A DNA stretch of 64,000 nucleotides from Hemibagrus wyckioides (lineage: Eukaryota; Chordata; Actinopteri; Siluriformes; Bagridae). Under the pieces are notes generated by a model that was not told where the DNA came from, searched no databases, and was given only the letters and a program-made list of their open reading frames with translations. The stretch is taken from contig NC_080718.1 of the NCBI RefSeq assembly GCF_019097595.1, positions 23,298,157-23,362,156 on the forward strand. The letters run 5' to 3'. The position numbers and the translations under genes are program-made. Positions 1 through 10,868 of the stretch are shown here, piece by piece; the stretch's first letter is position 1, and each line of letters begins with the position of its first letter.

Positions 1-576
1 GCAAGTATAAATAGAAAGAGAGCAGTGGAAAAGCAACTGGATCATGTGCAGCGTCACCTTTCCTTCCATATTACATCCAGGCAACGAAACACGGTCCTGA
101 AGACAGCAGAAACAGCAGCATTAAGAAAAGGTAAATAGCCCTGGCATTTCTATGCTTTGCATTCATCAAGTTTCCCATCGTTATTTTTCCCCTGGTGCAT
201 AAATGGGCCTTAAGATGTATGTGGAGGCCCTGGGAGGAGTCATTCACTGCAAGCTCACTGAGCAACAACTCACACAACAGGGTGGAGAATATGAATATAC
301 ATTTTAATTTCCTTTGCTCAAGGGTGCGTCTATAATGCTGTGGCACACATCTGAGAGATTCCAGGCTGGGCTGTGTAAGATAAAACACTAAGCTTAAAGC
401 AATTCTCTTCTTCATAGGAAAGAATATGTTTCAGTCATCTAGTCATGATTAACTTAGTTCGACCAGGTTACCGCTCATGGACCTAATCATTTATTAGACT
501 GGAGTGTCAATGAAATAGATAGTAAACTGTTAGTCTTTCTAACTTTTTGTCTCTCATTCCCCCTTGCATGTCTGCC
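1..576. other. Non-coding flank, no gene seen
   Basis: Ordinary AT-rich sequence downstream of exon B on the minus strand. An open frame at 71-415 (minus) has no splice sites, no family resemblance and low-complexity composition, so I treat it as chance. It runs into the CATC microsatellite. Confidence 0.6.
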
Positions 577-695
577 CATCCATCCATCTATCCATCCATT
601 AATCCATCCATCCATCTATCCACTCCATCCACCCATCACTCTGTCCATCCATCCATCCACCCATCCATCCATCCATCCATCCATCCATCCATCCA
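577..695. repeat. Interrupted (CATC)n microsatellite
   Basis: Runs of CATC or TCCA units broken by variants such as CTATCC, ATTAATCC and CACTCC. The interruptions indicate an older array than the pure TATC array that follows. Confidence 0.95.
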
Positions 696-730
696 CCAAT
701 TTAACTGTCGATCTGTCCACCTTTTTGTCC

Positions 731-811
<81 letters not shown>
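731..811. repeat. Pure (TATC)20 microsatellite
   Basis: About 81 bases of uninterrupted TATC units. Perfect purity suggests a recently active, probably polymorphic locus. It follows the CATC array after a 35-bp unique gap. Confidence 0.97.
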
Positions 812-1339
812 GATGTTTATCATGTTGATCAGTAGAAATGTGTAACACTGTTTTCTGATTCTTCCCCCATCACTGAGTGTGCAAGGGCACCAGGAGAGCA
901 CTCTGGGAGAAACAGTGAGAGGTGAGTAAATTTAACACAGAGAGGAATTGCTCTATTTTCCTTTGAAGTGCATGAGTGGTGCCTGAAGAGCATGCAATCC
1001 CCAAACCTTCTCTCCAACCTGACTATCTAATGAGGCTTTGTTAACATACTTATCTCTGATGCATACAGTACACTGCACACACACAGCCTCTTTTATGCAG
1101 CTGTACTACTGCACCTAATTAAACCTTTATCTAGGGTTTGATAATGTCTTCCATGCTTTGTGAGGGGAGATGAAATTATTCCTAGAAAGTGAACTACTCC
1201 AATCTCCCCTACTAAGTCAACTAGTGAAGCGCATTCCTCCTCAATCAATTATTCACTGCTCAATCCCTGCGGTTTAAATCTCATGAAGTAGAACAGTGAA
1301 GGCGCATTAGCATTCTAATAGATTTTCTTTTTCTCTTAC
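812..1339. other. Intron or flank next to exon B, no gene seen
   Basis: Mixed-composition sequence just downstream of the exon B donor on the minus strand. No terminal repeats, tandem repeats or open frames with coding character were found. Confidence 0.5.
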
Positions 1340-1495
1340 CTTCCTCCCAGCCCTGAGAACTTCCTCGTGCCATGTCCATGACCCCATGGTCCTCTGCCCA
1401 GACATCCTCAGCTGATGTTAGACTCCATGCAAACTCTGGATGGTAGCTTTCAGTCTTTCCTTGGCATGATTTCCCCTTTGTGGAACACTCTAAAC
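1340..1495 (-). CDS. Candidate internal coding exon B (phase 1 to phase 1, 156 bp)
   Basis: Seen: the minus strand shows a long pyrimidine tract (TTTTTGTCTTTTTCTTG, then TTCTGTCAG), an acceptor AG at 1497-1496, 156 bases open in one frame, and a donor GGAAG|GTAAGAG. The exon begins at codon position 2 and ends after position 1, the same phases as exon A. Joining the last G of exon A to the first GT of exon B makes a Gly codon and keeps the frame open. The peptide holds two cysteines seven residues apart (LECSTKGKSC), then HPEFAWSLTSAEDVWAEDHG and a Gly/Ser stretch before GWEE. I do not recognise the product. The 17.6 kb between the exons contains only repeats and non-coding sequence as far as I can see. 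Confidence rests on splice signals and phase agreement, not on homology. Confidence 0.55.
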
Positions 1496-2075
1496 CTGAC
1501 AGAACAAGAAAAAGACAAAAAACAAATGAGAAACATTCATCATAGAGACAAGTCACGGAAATAGTGAATGAGAGATGGAAGGTAAAATCACAAAATTAGT
1601 TGAAATCCATTATTTATCACCCATAGACAATGTCAGAGCTGCAAAATATTTCATCTCTATTTCATATTATAGCCTGAATCCACTGCAGCACAAAAATGTA
1701 ATAATAAACAGCCCTCTTTTGGGACTCTGTAAATCGCTCTGCTATTCTTTTGTTGAGGCGACTAATTGCAAAGGACAAAAGGACATTGCTCCAGAATTAA
1801 GCAGACCAGCAGGCTTGCACAGATATCTTTTTTAAAGTGTTTTTCCCCTTTCTGTTAAATATAATGTGCAACTGAACCCCAAGGGTGAGTTTGTCATTTT
1901 ATAAATTTGTAATTACTAGACTGGGATACCTAATGCATTCAGAATTTAATAGAGACCCATCAGCCCCTGCCCCTCCAACTTAAGAACCAACACAAATTTC
2001 CACACTGTTTTTACAATATTACAATTGATTATTTCTACCAGTATTGTTAAATGAGTGAATGCTTGATTCAGCTGT
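1496..2075. other. Intron sequence upstream of exon B
   Basis: Starts with the polypyrimidine tract of exon B (minus strand, 1498-1530) and continues as unremarkable AT-rich sequence. The open frame at 1575-1835 on the plus strand has no recognisable product. Confidence 0.5.
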
Positions 2076-2230
2076 GGGGATGTGGTCACAGCACTGGATT
2101 AGTGGAAGGTTGTGAGTTTAAGTTAATCCCAGGTCCACCAAGCATCCTTTGCTAGGCAACTGAGCAAGGCCCTTAACCTTCAGTTTTATAAAATGTAAGT
2201 TGCTCTGGGTAAGTGTGCCTGCCAAAAGAT
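2076..2230 (+). mobile_element. tRNA-derived SINE, decayed
   Basis: A tRNA-like head (GTGAGTTTAAG, then TCCCAGG, a degraded B box) is followed by the body AGCAAGGCCCTTAACC and the tail TGCTCTGGGTAAGTGTGCC, GCCAAAAG. The tail matches the fish SINE ending that usually reads CTCTGGATAAGGGCGTCTGCC. Related copies in this window are at 10757-10868, 37757-37918 and 63124-63278. Confidence 0.75.
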
Positions 2231-2540
2231 TTGTTTTAGTCAGAATGAGTTGATTTATTTTCTGAAACAGCAGCTCTGACAATCATTCCATATTTATTAA
2301 TATTAAGGGCATCAGCTAAATGCCATAAAAGTAAACGTCACATGATCTTGTCATGCTTTCCACCTGTTCTCTGTTTCTCCAGTCAGAACCCCTGATTAAT
2401 TTCTAGTTTCTGGGTATCTCATAGTCTGTTTGCTTTGCTATTTAGGTAATAAAACAATAAAACAGATGATAAAATCCTGCACTTCCTCTATGTATTCCTG
2501 ACATTCTATAGAAACAACTTCCACAAGGACTTGTATATTA

Positions 2541-2804
2541 ATTAATGTAAAAATGTGTGTAATCAGTGATATTGTGAAGTTTTCAGGGCTCTGCAGCTTC
2601 TTTATAACTGCATTTTTCGTCTTATTAACGTCACAAGAGAAAGTGAAGGAGATTATATAATGTAAGTGTTAACATAAACTAACTGGTTTCTCTTTAAATG
2701 TAACCTTAAACTGATGAAAAAAAAAAAAAAAGTCTGAAAAATATCTGACAGGATTTAATACATTTCTGTGCTGTAAGAGGAACAAAGCATTCCGAACCAT
2801 TTGG
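2541..2804 (+). repeat. Copy 1 of a 250-bp unit duplicated at 5056
   Basis: Shares ordered blocks with 5056-5332: ACTGCATTTTT, ACGTCACAAGAGA, TTTAAATGTAACC, TCTGACAGGATTTAA and ACAAAGCATTCCG. Similarity stops abruptly on the right after ACCATT. No terminal inverted repeat is visible. It could be a transposon fragment or an intron-internal duplication. Contains a half CRE (ACGTCAC) kept in both copies. Confidence 0.75.
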
Positions 2805-3464
2805 GACCACTAGGCAACAGCATGTCCCCATGTACTTTACTGCCTTCAAATAATTTATAAAGACACTATTAAAATTTTGTGAATGCAAATAAAAATGTAC
2901 CTGCTGGTTGAATTCAAGTTAAAATCATGTAACCACAAGGCCAATAAATCTATTCATAAGAGCTCTTGTTGTAGTGCAAGGTCTTTCCAATTCATATGAA
3001 CATGGTGTCACCAAGTAAAGACATATGGATGTAGGTGTGATTTGTTTGCTATCTAAAACTAACAGTCAAATCCAACCAGGAGTCAGGCATCAGGAAAGCA
3101 GAGCAATGTAGGGCAATCCAAATTAAAATCGAATGGCAGAGGTGAAAAGTGAAAAACCTGGAATAATTAAGATTACACAGAATTGCACACTGGAAGGGCA
3201 AGACCTCACAGAGATAGTTGGTGAATTAACTAGTATCTGAATGATCTAATCATGTTTTGCTCACATAGATGATTGACATGGATATGAATAATGATACTGA
3301 GTACTGACTGATTTTTTTTTGCGGATAATGATGGGTAAATTCAGAAACTAGAGTGGTTGTGGCATGATGATATTTGTGGAAATTTTACCTGCTTGTCATA
3401 ATAAAGTTTTCAGAATCAACTCAGCTGCTATAAAATGTAAAGATTAATATGTTAGTGTGTCATA
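2805..3464. other. Intron; possible LTR-type retroelement fragment at 3055-3240
   Basis: Mostly unremarkable. The part from 3055 to 3240 reads in the style of teleost LTR or retroelement ends (CCAACCAGGAGTCAGGCATC, AGGGCAATCCAAA, GGGCAAGACCTCACAGAG) and resembles the interior of the solo LTR at 62637-63006 in word content. No termini or target duplication were found, so this is a weak call. Confidence 0.3.
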
Positions 3465-4143
3465 TATATAGGTGAGGTTACGTTCCAGGACCCATCGTAA
3501 ATGACGAGGTTTCGCGGATGTGCGATGGAGTCACAAAAATGCTAATACTGTACTATAAATGCTTATTTTTTTTAATATGTATAAATATGACCCCAATCAT
3601 GATTACATGTATAAATATTTATATGTATAAATATGACCCCAATCATGATTACAAATCACTTTAATTTCATTTAAAAGTTAGCTTAATACATTATCCTTAA
3701 AAAAGAAATAAACGTTTGAAGTAAAAATAGAGTACAGTATCGCCTGTATAAAAACCAAGGGAAAAAAATCACTGAGAACACTATTAATACTCTGTGATTG
3801 GCTTCTTCCAACCCTTCCAGCCAATAGCGTGTCGTAATGGCTGTACTTTATGTACATATCAGCGGCGTTCGATATGATTTTAAATGACATTTATATTTTA
3901 TTTATATTGATATTTTGTTGATTTTACCTTTATAAGTATATTACTTAATTAATCAACTAAATTTTTCTTAATAATTTCGCATTAAAAAGCATGAAAATGT
4001 ATAAATGGCCACGAAATTAGCCGTAAACATTTTTGCAGGATTTTGCGAGGTCTGCAAGAAATTCAAAGATGCAAATTAGTTAGATTAGGAAGTCAGTGAA
4101 CAGTGCATGATCAGAAAAACTGTGAAAACCTACGTTACCTATT
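3465..4143. mobile_element. Possible non-autonomous DNA transposon with decayed CpG-rich ends
   Basis: The left part (GGTGAGGTTACGTTCCAGGA, CGAGGTTTCGCGGATGTGCG) and the right part (TTTTGCGAGGTCTGCAAG, GTGAAAACCTACGTTACC) are CpG-bearing islands in AT-rich DNA. The outer ends share ATAGGT in inverted orientation, but a full terminal repeat is not clear. The left motif resembles a repeat type I recall from teleosts. It contains the short duplication at 3575-3653. Confidence 0.4.
3575..3653 (+). repeat. Direct duplication of a 33-bp segment, 46-bp period
   Basis: The 33 bases at 3575-3607 (starting ATATGTATAAATATGACCCC) recur without change at 3621-3653. The identity suggests a recent slippage or replication event within an otherwise old region. 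Confidence 0.9.
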
Positions 4144-5055
4144 GTGGCTGTAGCTTTTTTGTCACTAAATTTTCTTTATCAAGTTCTTGAGTGTGCACAT
4201 GTTTTAATCCTTTTTTTTTTATCCTTCTTTTTAAACACCAGTCAGACAGATGAGCAAAAGGTTAAATGTTCTAATCAAGAGAGACAAGTCGGGCCATTTG
4301 GATGCATTCAATGAATAGAAAAAGAAAAAAAAACAGAAAACGTCAAAGCCAATTAAATGACTCCTGCATCATGACAGACTATATAAATAATAATCACACA
4401 GGACAAACATTTGGCTCCTATATGTTTTTCCCCTTTTTTTTATATTTAGCTACATATAAAAAAAACCCCACTAATTTACAATGGTTTGATCATTTTCATT
4501 CAAAGGCTATTATTTACCATTATAGTATAGGACCTTCTGAAGGCACTACAGTAGACCGTATAGCTTTTTTTTTGTCCACAAATCATACAGGAAGTACAGT
4601 ATGCCACAGAGAGGCCTAATCAACCCTGTGTTGTAAGAACGACCCAGTTTGCTAGGCATACCAATTAAGTAGTTCAGAAACTCTCATCTCAGCGGATACA
4701 TTGTTATTCAAGCACTACCAAGATATTATTGCGCAGATGTGGTTTAAAAAAATGATTTGCTTCCATTCAGTTGCCAAATGGGATTTTTCCGGTATTTTCC
4801 TCTACACATTCATACTGTTGGATGAGAGAATAGCATTTTTTTTTCAGCAGTCATGACAGCTTATTATCATCTTCCGCTTCTGTCAGCTAAGAATAATAAT
4901 CTTAGGCTACAGTGTGTTCAGATTTACCAAACCTGGACATTAGATAATAGCTAAGTAATTTTAAACTCTCCTGTTTTGTTGAGTCTTTGCTCACTTGAGA
5001 GGAATTGTGGTCTTATGAATGTGTAATGAAGCGATATACAGACATAAATTCAAAT
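4144..5055. other. Intron, mostly single-copy
   Basis: Contains T-rich runs near 4210 and 4430 and a short non-repetitive block at 4850-4915 with two TALE-type words (TGACAGC and CTGTCAGC) 30 bp apart. No gene or transposon ends recognised. Confidence 0.4.
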
Positions 5056-5332
5056 AAAATGTAAAAATGTTTATCAAATGTTAATCAGTATGGAGGGCTT
5101 TGCAGGTTCTTTGTAACTGCATTTTTGGTCTTATTTACGTCACAAGAGAGAGAAAAAAGAGGTTAGAGAAGGAGAGACTCTTTGTAGCCGTTATAATCTA
5201 AGTGGTAAAAGAAATAAACTTGTTTCTATTTAAATGTAACCATAAACAGATAAAACAATAATATAAAATATACAGTCTGACAGGATTTAAGACATTTCTA
5301 TGCTATAAGAGGGACAAAGCATTCCGGACCAT
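5056..5332 (+). repeat. Copy 2 of the 250-bp unit (partner at 2541)
   Basis: Same order of blocks as 2541-2804, with small insertions and deletions including a longer purine tract after ACGTCACAAGAGAG. Right-hand similarity ends at CCGGACCATT. Copies are in the same orientation, about 2.5 kb apart. Confidence 0.75.
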
Positions 5333-5824
5333 TCTGAGATGCTTCTCTGGTCACTATGGCTGTAATGAGTGGTCGTTTGGATTATTTGAATTGTTTATAT
5401 GTATATACAGGTATGCATAGCTTCACTTTTCTGCATTCAGACTGCTCTGATCAAACAAGTCCTTCTTGTGGTTTGTCTCGGACTGGTTTGTTTAGATTGA
5501 TTTGCATATTTAGAGTGTTACAATCTAACCGCACACTTCTCTCATGCTCAGTGGGGTTTTAAAAGGGCAAGTGGGATTTTGCAGCTTATCAGAGGATTGT
5601 GGGTTGAAACCCCATGTGGCTTATGAATGTGTGCCTTCTGAGCATGTGTGTGTGTGTGTGTGGGCCCTGACTTTCTTCTTGGCTCTTCGTAACTTGCTGA
5701 GTGAATTATTCTTCCCTCAGCGAGCGTGCACTATAGTGCATTTGTCTTGCTTCATCATTGCTTTACTAGCGCTGAAGAGTTTAGAAAGCTTTCACATTTA
5801 TCTGTCTCACTGCATGCGTTACAG

Positions 5825-5861
5825 GAAGAAAGACAGCGCCTGCTAACAAAGGTCATCAGAG
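5825..5861 (+). other. Possible plus-strand microexon, doubtful
   Basis: A pyrimidine-rich stretch ending CTGCATGCGTTACAG precedes 37 bases encoding EERQRLLTKVIR plus one base, followed by the donor GTAAGAG. Composition is coding-like and charged. It lies on the strand opposite to exons A and B and is very short, so a chance splice-site pair is the more likely reading. Confidence 0.15.
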
Positions 5862-6673
5862 GTAAGAGCTTCTCCAAAACAAGTTAAGACTTTCATTAAG
5901 CTTCGAAATCATATTAAAAAGAAATATTATTTATTCATTTATTCATTCTTAGAGTTTTGAATCTGTGACATTTTGGCTTATTCAATGTGTTGTGCTTTTG
6001 GTTATATCAGCTATAACTGTGTGTGTGTGTGTGTGTGTCTCAGGCAATGTTCCATGAAGTGGTCTAGGTCATCCAGAAGAACGTCTCTGCCTAATGAGCT
6101 GCTCCTGTTAAGATCCATCGCATCCGGCTCTGTTAATGTTGCATGACTGTACACTGCAGGATGTGGCTACATTTAAAGGCCATTTAAGAGATCTTCTTTA
6201 TGTTAGTGAATGTAAATGAACTCACTTTGTCATCTTAGGGAAAGAAGGCGATAATTACCATTGAATCACACAGGGAGACTTTGAAGTCGGTGAAATGAAA
6301 TGATACATGAGCTCTTTTCATGGTTGAAATGACTAAAGGACAACACAAAAAGCATCTGTGAGCGAGAGAATGCATGTGAGATAATGAGTGGAATTGTTAC
6401 AAGTTAAATTATTATGTAATCTTTTGTGCGTTCATCTGAATGGCTAATGAATGAAAACCTCAATAACAACAGTAAGAATGGTCAGCCCTGTTTTAAAATT
6501 TTCGCAACGCAAACATTGTATGCATATCAGTGGCCTTGTTATTTAAAAGCAACCTTTATAGATTATTTCACCCAAACATATACATTTATACAGATCTACG
6601 AAGAAATCATGTCCAGCTTTTTTCTGTTAATCTAGATTTTTTTCCCAACATCTTCATTTCTTTCTAATAATTC

Positions 6674-6712
<39 letters not shown>
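6674..6712. repeat. (TTTA)n microsatellite
   Basis: About 39 bases of TTTA units in a longer AT-rich tract, followed by a short ATT run near 6758. Confidence 0.9.
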
Positions 6713-6713
<1 letters not shown>

Positions 6714-7655
6714 TTTGTTTGTTCATCTGTCTATTTAACAAAAAAATAATAGTGATTATTATTATTATTATTAAATGTTTTATATATTTATTTACACTTA
6801 GTGTTGTACTACCTTGAAACACAATAGATGCAAGATATATATATATTTTTTTGTGTGTGTTTATATTTTTTATAAAGCAATTCACATTGCTTTATAAGTA
6901 GATTTCACTTCTTGCCACATCAGTGATAATCGGATGTGTCTTTACTTTAACTTTAAGTTAAGCTTCAATTTTCTCTCCCTTTAACCGTGCATTCAGACCG
7001 ACAGTGATTTTTCGCCTCTCATCACTTAAATTGCTCTACGTTGCTCTCTAGCAGTCATGCCTATCATCACTTTACTGCCTGGTTTAGTGCCATAGTTTCA
7101 CTAGTAGCTTCAGTACAAGCTACCTAAAGCATATTCACAACCAGCCATTTGAGCAAAAACATATTAAAATGTTCTGAAGGGAAAATCAACTGTATAAAGG
7201 CAGCTGTGCTTCACTGTCTACTAGAGTCAGAATGGACTGAAAAGAACGTTTTGCTCAATGTTTTCATTTCTTTCACCTATTTGACAAGCTGAAAGTGTTG
7301 GACATGCTTCAACAGAATTGTGAAAACAGTGCCACTGGTCTAATTTGGGGGAATCAAACACTTCAAGCCCGCAACAGCACAGAGCGTATCACCACCCGGC
7401 TCAGGAGCTGTGAGAAGGAACAAATACATGGAACCAAAAACCATGAAACTTTCCCTGTTAGGTGGAGAAGATTACATGTTACTGTACCCCAGTTTCTGAG
7501 GTATTGTCAAATTACTTCACTATTTATTAGGTGAGTTAACTTTGTCGCTTTTGCTTTCCCCGCTCATTCTTCTTGTTGTCTCTAGAAATCTATCTGAGGA
7601 GGTTTGGGTACTTTTTCTACAGTCCAAATCAGACTGTGATTGTTCTCTGCACCCC

Positions 7656-8041
7656 TGCAGCATTGGTCTGGTTTCAGACTCACTGATTCTATCAAATCCC
7701 AGCGCATTTGTGTTCATCTTACATCATCACGAACGTGCACGGAGAATAAAACTGGTGTTATTATGCACAGTATGGCAACTCACCACTTCTGTGTCCCACA
7801 GCATACGTAATGATACCAATAATAAGGTATAGTTTACTCCTGAATGAGTGCGGACCTGAGTACTGGTTGTGTTTACATTCACGTGAATTGTGGCACAATT
7901 CCAGTGCAACTGACCTCACACTAAATCCTACAGGTAGTCTCAGGTTTGGTATCACACTGCATTTCCCGGTCAGTTACAGACTACCAGTTTTTCCTGTGAA
8001 CAATGCTTTGTTTCAGACTAAACTCCCAGTGTGAAACCCTC
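7656..8041 (-). mobile_element. Family C non-autonomous DNA transposon, copy 1
   Basis: Read on the minus strand this matches 24694-25122: it starts at 8040 with AGGGTTTCACACTGGG, then has GAAACAAAGC, CTGTGGGACACAGAAG, TACTGTGCATAATA with ACACC, and GATAGAATCAGTGAGTCTGA with AACCAGACC near 7661. It lacks a long open frame, so it would depend on a transposase made elsewhere. Family placement (hAT-like) is a guess from the end sequence; no target duplication is visible. Confidence 0.7.
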
Positions 8042-8144
8042 CTGATTCAAAACGGATGACTTCTGGCGATCAAATGGGGTAAGAGCTTTTTCCTACCATC
8101 TGAAACCATGCCAGGATGTAGGTAAGTCTAAATTGCCTCTTGGT

Positions 8145-8318
8145 GTGAATTCCCACCTCATCCCCGGTCTTCCTGGCAGGGGCTCCAAAAAGAATTGATA
8201 AATTTATAAATGTAAAATTTATATCCTGAATTTATATATTTCTGTAAAGCCTCTTTGTGGCTGTTGTTAAAAAGCACTATACAAATAAAATTTAACTGAA
8301 CTGAACTAAACTGAATAA
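8145..8318 (+). repeat. TTGAATT-tail interspersed repeat (family A), copy 1
   Basis: Contains CTGAATTTATATATTTCTGT, AAAGCCTCTTTGTGGCTG and the tail AGCACTATACAAATAAAATT followed by TTAACTGAACTGAACTAAAC. Short tandem pentamers at the 3' end are typical of some non-LTR-type tails. Other copies: 15893, 16868 (split), 27050, 27548 and 47085. Confidence 0.7.
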
Positions 8319-8539
8319 ACGTTTAGGTATGAAAGTAATCAACACTGTTTAGAGATGTAAAAAGTAGGTGTTACCCACTTAAAAAAAAAATGGAATTTGC
8401 ACCTCATGTGACACTCCACAGTCATGATTAATGGCTCATATTAAAGTAGACACTTAGGGCTTTAAGTAGAACCTTGTCTACTAGGGGCAACATTTTCAGA
8501 AAAGTTCCCAAAAAACCCACATTTTTCTTTTCCAAGTAA

Positions 8540-8645
8540 ATGATATTAAACCCATTTCTGCTCTCTGAGATGCCCCAAGTGCTTGCTCAGAGGCATCTAA
8601 AATTTGAAGGTGTTATTTTCAACCAGTGTGTAAGGTTATAATGTA
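8540..8645 (+). repeat. Short repeat shared with 35445-35548, copy 1
   Basis: Shares CTCTGAGATGCCCCAAGTGC, TCTAAAATTTGA, CAACCA and TGTGTAAGGT in the same order with 35445-35548. Origin unknown; termini undefined. Confidence 0.5.
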
Positions 8646-8839
8646 GAAAAAATGTAGGACGATGCACCGATAATAAACACAAATAAGTTCGAAAATAAAT
8701 AAATGTCAACCCATTTTGAGTCATTTCTCTTCGAATCCCACTGCAGTACTAGTACATGCTCCAGGTGGCTCGGCCCCAGGGCTCTGCTCCTTTACCCAGA
8801 AGGGTGAATGATTTGAAATGATGCACATGTTGTTGCTGT

Positions 8840-9062
8840 TCTTTCAGCTGCTCCCTGTTCAGGGTCACTACAGTGGATCATTTGGTCTGCATGTTTGATT
8901 TGGCACAGGTTTTTCACCGGATGCCCTTCCTGACGGAACCCTCCTATTTTATCCATGCTTGGGACCGGCACTGAGTTCACCCTTCAGTTCCCTGCCCGGA
9001 AATTGAACCCAGGCTGTCGCAATGAGAGTGCGGGATCCTGGCGCTGAATCACCAGGGGAATT
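8840..9062 (-). mobile_element. tRNA-Glu-like SINE on the minus strand
   Basis: Read from 9060 down, the head GGTGATTCAGCGCCAGGATC, then CGCACTCTCATTGC and CCTGGGTTCAATTTCC follows the layout of tRNA-Glu with A and B boxes. The body that follows contains GGAAGGGCATCCGG, TGTGCCAAATCAAACATGC and ATCCACTGTAGTGACCCTGA, which I recognise as a widespread teleost repeat body. Damage is moderate (several substitutions in the tRNA arm). Confidence 0.75.
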
Positions 9063-10756
9063 TGAAACGATGCACACAATATTCATAACGTATATTAATA
9101 TACATCATATTCTCATAATATTATATAGAGCATATTTAATTTAGTTTAGTTCTACATGTTAATTAATACATTAAATGACAAACGTACTAATATGTACACA
9201 ATGTGGTCTTTGTTTACAGATGAATTCAAGTACTAATTCAGGTACAATATCAGGGCATGGTTATTCATGTACATGATACTGTTCAGTGCCACTCTGTAAA
9301 TCAAGCCGCCTTCGTTCCCTTACGGATTTAACAACCACAGGAAAAAACCCATTTCTGGATTTCATTTTTTCCCCCTATTAATCTCCTTGCTGAATATTTG
9401 TCTGATGGCAATAAGTGAGGTTTATGTTTAACAGGGCTAGATAGTAATCAAGTCTGGATAGGTCCAATCAGCTGTATCTAATTATCCCTCTAATCTGGTT
9501 GATTAGATTTGAGGGCAATTACATTTTCACCCAGGACCAGCTGGAGTTGAAATACTCATTAGATTAATGAAACAAATGTTATATATATATATATATATTT
9601 GGTTAGTTTTTTCAGTTGTGCAAACTTGCTATTAAAGAGGAAATCAGGAAGGATAGAAAGCATTTCCATTTTCATTTCAAAGCAGAAGCGACTCAACAAT
9701 GCTTGCAATGATTTCCGGATATGTCATGCAGCTCCTGCTCCTAGAACTCTGGCCCACTAAGCAAGAATTGATGACTTACCAAATGACCAAGGACAGAGGT
9801 TTTATTGGCCATTTATCCTCATTTACACCCCTCATTTATCCTATGTCTTAATAGCCTGGAATGTGTAATAATATCCTCTTAGATATCAGTCAATAGAAAC
9901 TTTCAGGATTGTTAACCTACAATAGCACTAATTTCCATCAGTCTATATTCATTTACTAGAAATTCCTCACGTTATTCAAGTTATTTTATAAACTATTTTC
10001 TTCTTGACAGCCCCATAATGTTTTCCCAGTTTCTTCAAGTGAGAAAATTTAAATAACAATCAATTTAGTGTATGTGTTTGAGAACTTTCTGATTCTACTA
10101 CGCCTCTGTGGAGCTAGAAATTATTTCAATTATTCAAGCAAATGTACCCTAATGCTAAATGTAAATTCCAAGTAACGAAGGGGCGTTGATTTCACAGAGC
10201 AAATCTGTGTCGACTGATTTTCTGCTCAGATGTGTATCAGAGAAAATGAATGGGGACTAACATAACGTTTGACAATTTTCAAGGCGGCAGACAGCTCAGA
10301 TAAATGATTCCTCCAGATAAGGACAGAGCAAAAGGCAGATAAACCATGAAATTAAAAAGAAAGTCATTTATAATAATTTCTTCTAAGATTCTCCCTATGA
10401 TCTTACACTCTGAAGATGTCCTGGTACTAGCCAGAAGAGTACATGATTGGACAGTATTGTTACTATTAATCTATAACAGACTTGCTTGAAATGGACAAGA
10501 GCTGGAACTGAAAATCACTGACTCGTATCAATATTTATAAAGGATTATCTCTATTCCCAATACTTTAATTTTTGATCTGAATTTAACACCAGAGTCAAAT
10601 GATATTTTTTGTTAAAGGTTCTTTTATGCTTTTTTTATTTCCAGTCTGACCGTAGTTTAACAGTGTGTTTTGGTATGTTGATGTCACATAATGTTGATAA
10701 TATGATATGGTTTTTCAACAGAGGTTAAGTATTAAACAAATATAAGCACTTAAAAA
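9063..10756. other. Intron, no gene or clear repeat
   Basis: Apart from an AT dinucleotide run at 9581-9598 this 1.7 kb looks single-copy. Block 10180-10330 (with GTGTCGACTGATTTTCTGCT and CTCAGATAAATGATTCCTCC) has the mixed composition seen in conserved non-coding DNA, but only alignment could show that. Confidence 0.4.
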
Positions 10757-10868
10757 ACATTTACATTTGGCAGACACCCTTATCTAGAGCGACTTACAAT
10801 TTATCTCATTTTATACACCAGGGTTAAGAGTCTTGCTCAGGAGCCCAACAGTGGCAGCTTGGTAGACC
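10757..10868 (-). mobile_element. Truncated tRNA-type SINE tail
   Basis: Antisense copy of the SINE tail: ACATTTGGCAGACACCCTTA, CTAGAGCGACTTACAATTTA and AGGAGCCCAACAGTGGCAG. The tRNA head is missing, so it is 5'-truncated. Confidence 0.75.

Larger units (their letters stand above)
5333..7655. other. AT-rich intron with simple repeats
   Basis: Holds (GT) runs at 5645-5662 and 6019-6038, a TTTA array at 6674-6712 and AT-rich low-complexity sequence to about 6900. A possible plus-strand microexon at 5825-5861 is described separately. The rest to 7655 shows nothing recognisable. Confidence 0.5.

Noticed and set aside
547..813. Open frame of repeated SIHPSIH and SIYLSIYL residues
   Set aside because: Pure translation of the CATC and TATC microsatellites; the same applies to 31865-32074.
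5590..5625. GTGGGTTGAAACCCCATG as a tRNA or SINE head
   Set aside because: No A box at proper spacing and no SINE body or tail downstream.
9776..9860. Possible minus-strand donor ATTTG|GTAAGTCATC
   Set aside because: No acceptor with a pyrimidine tract upstream on the minus strand within exon distance.
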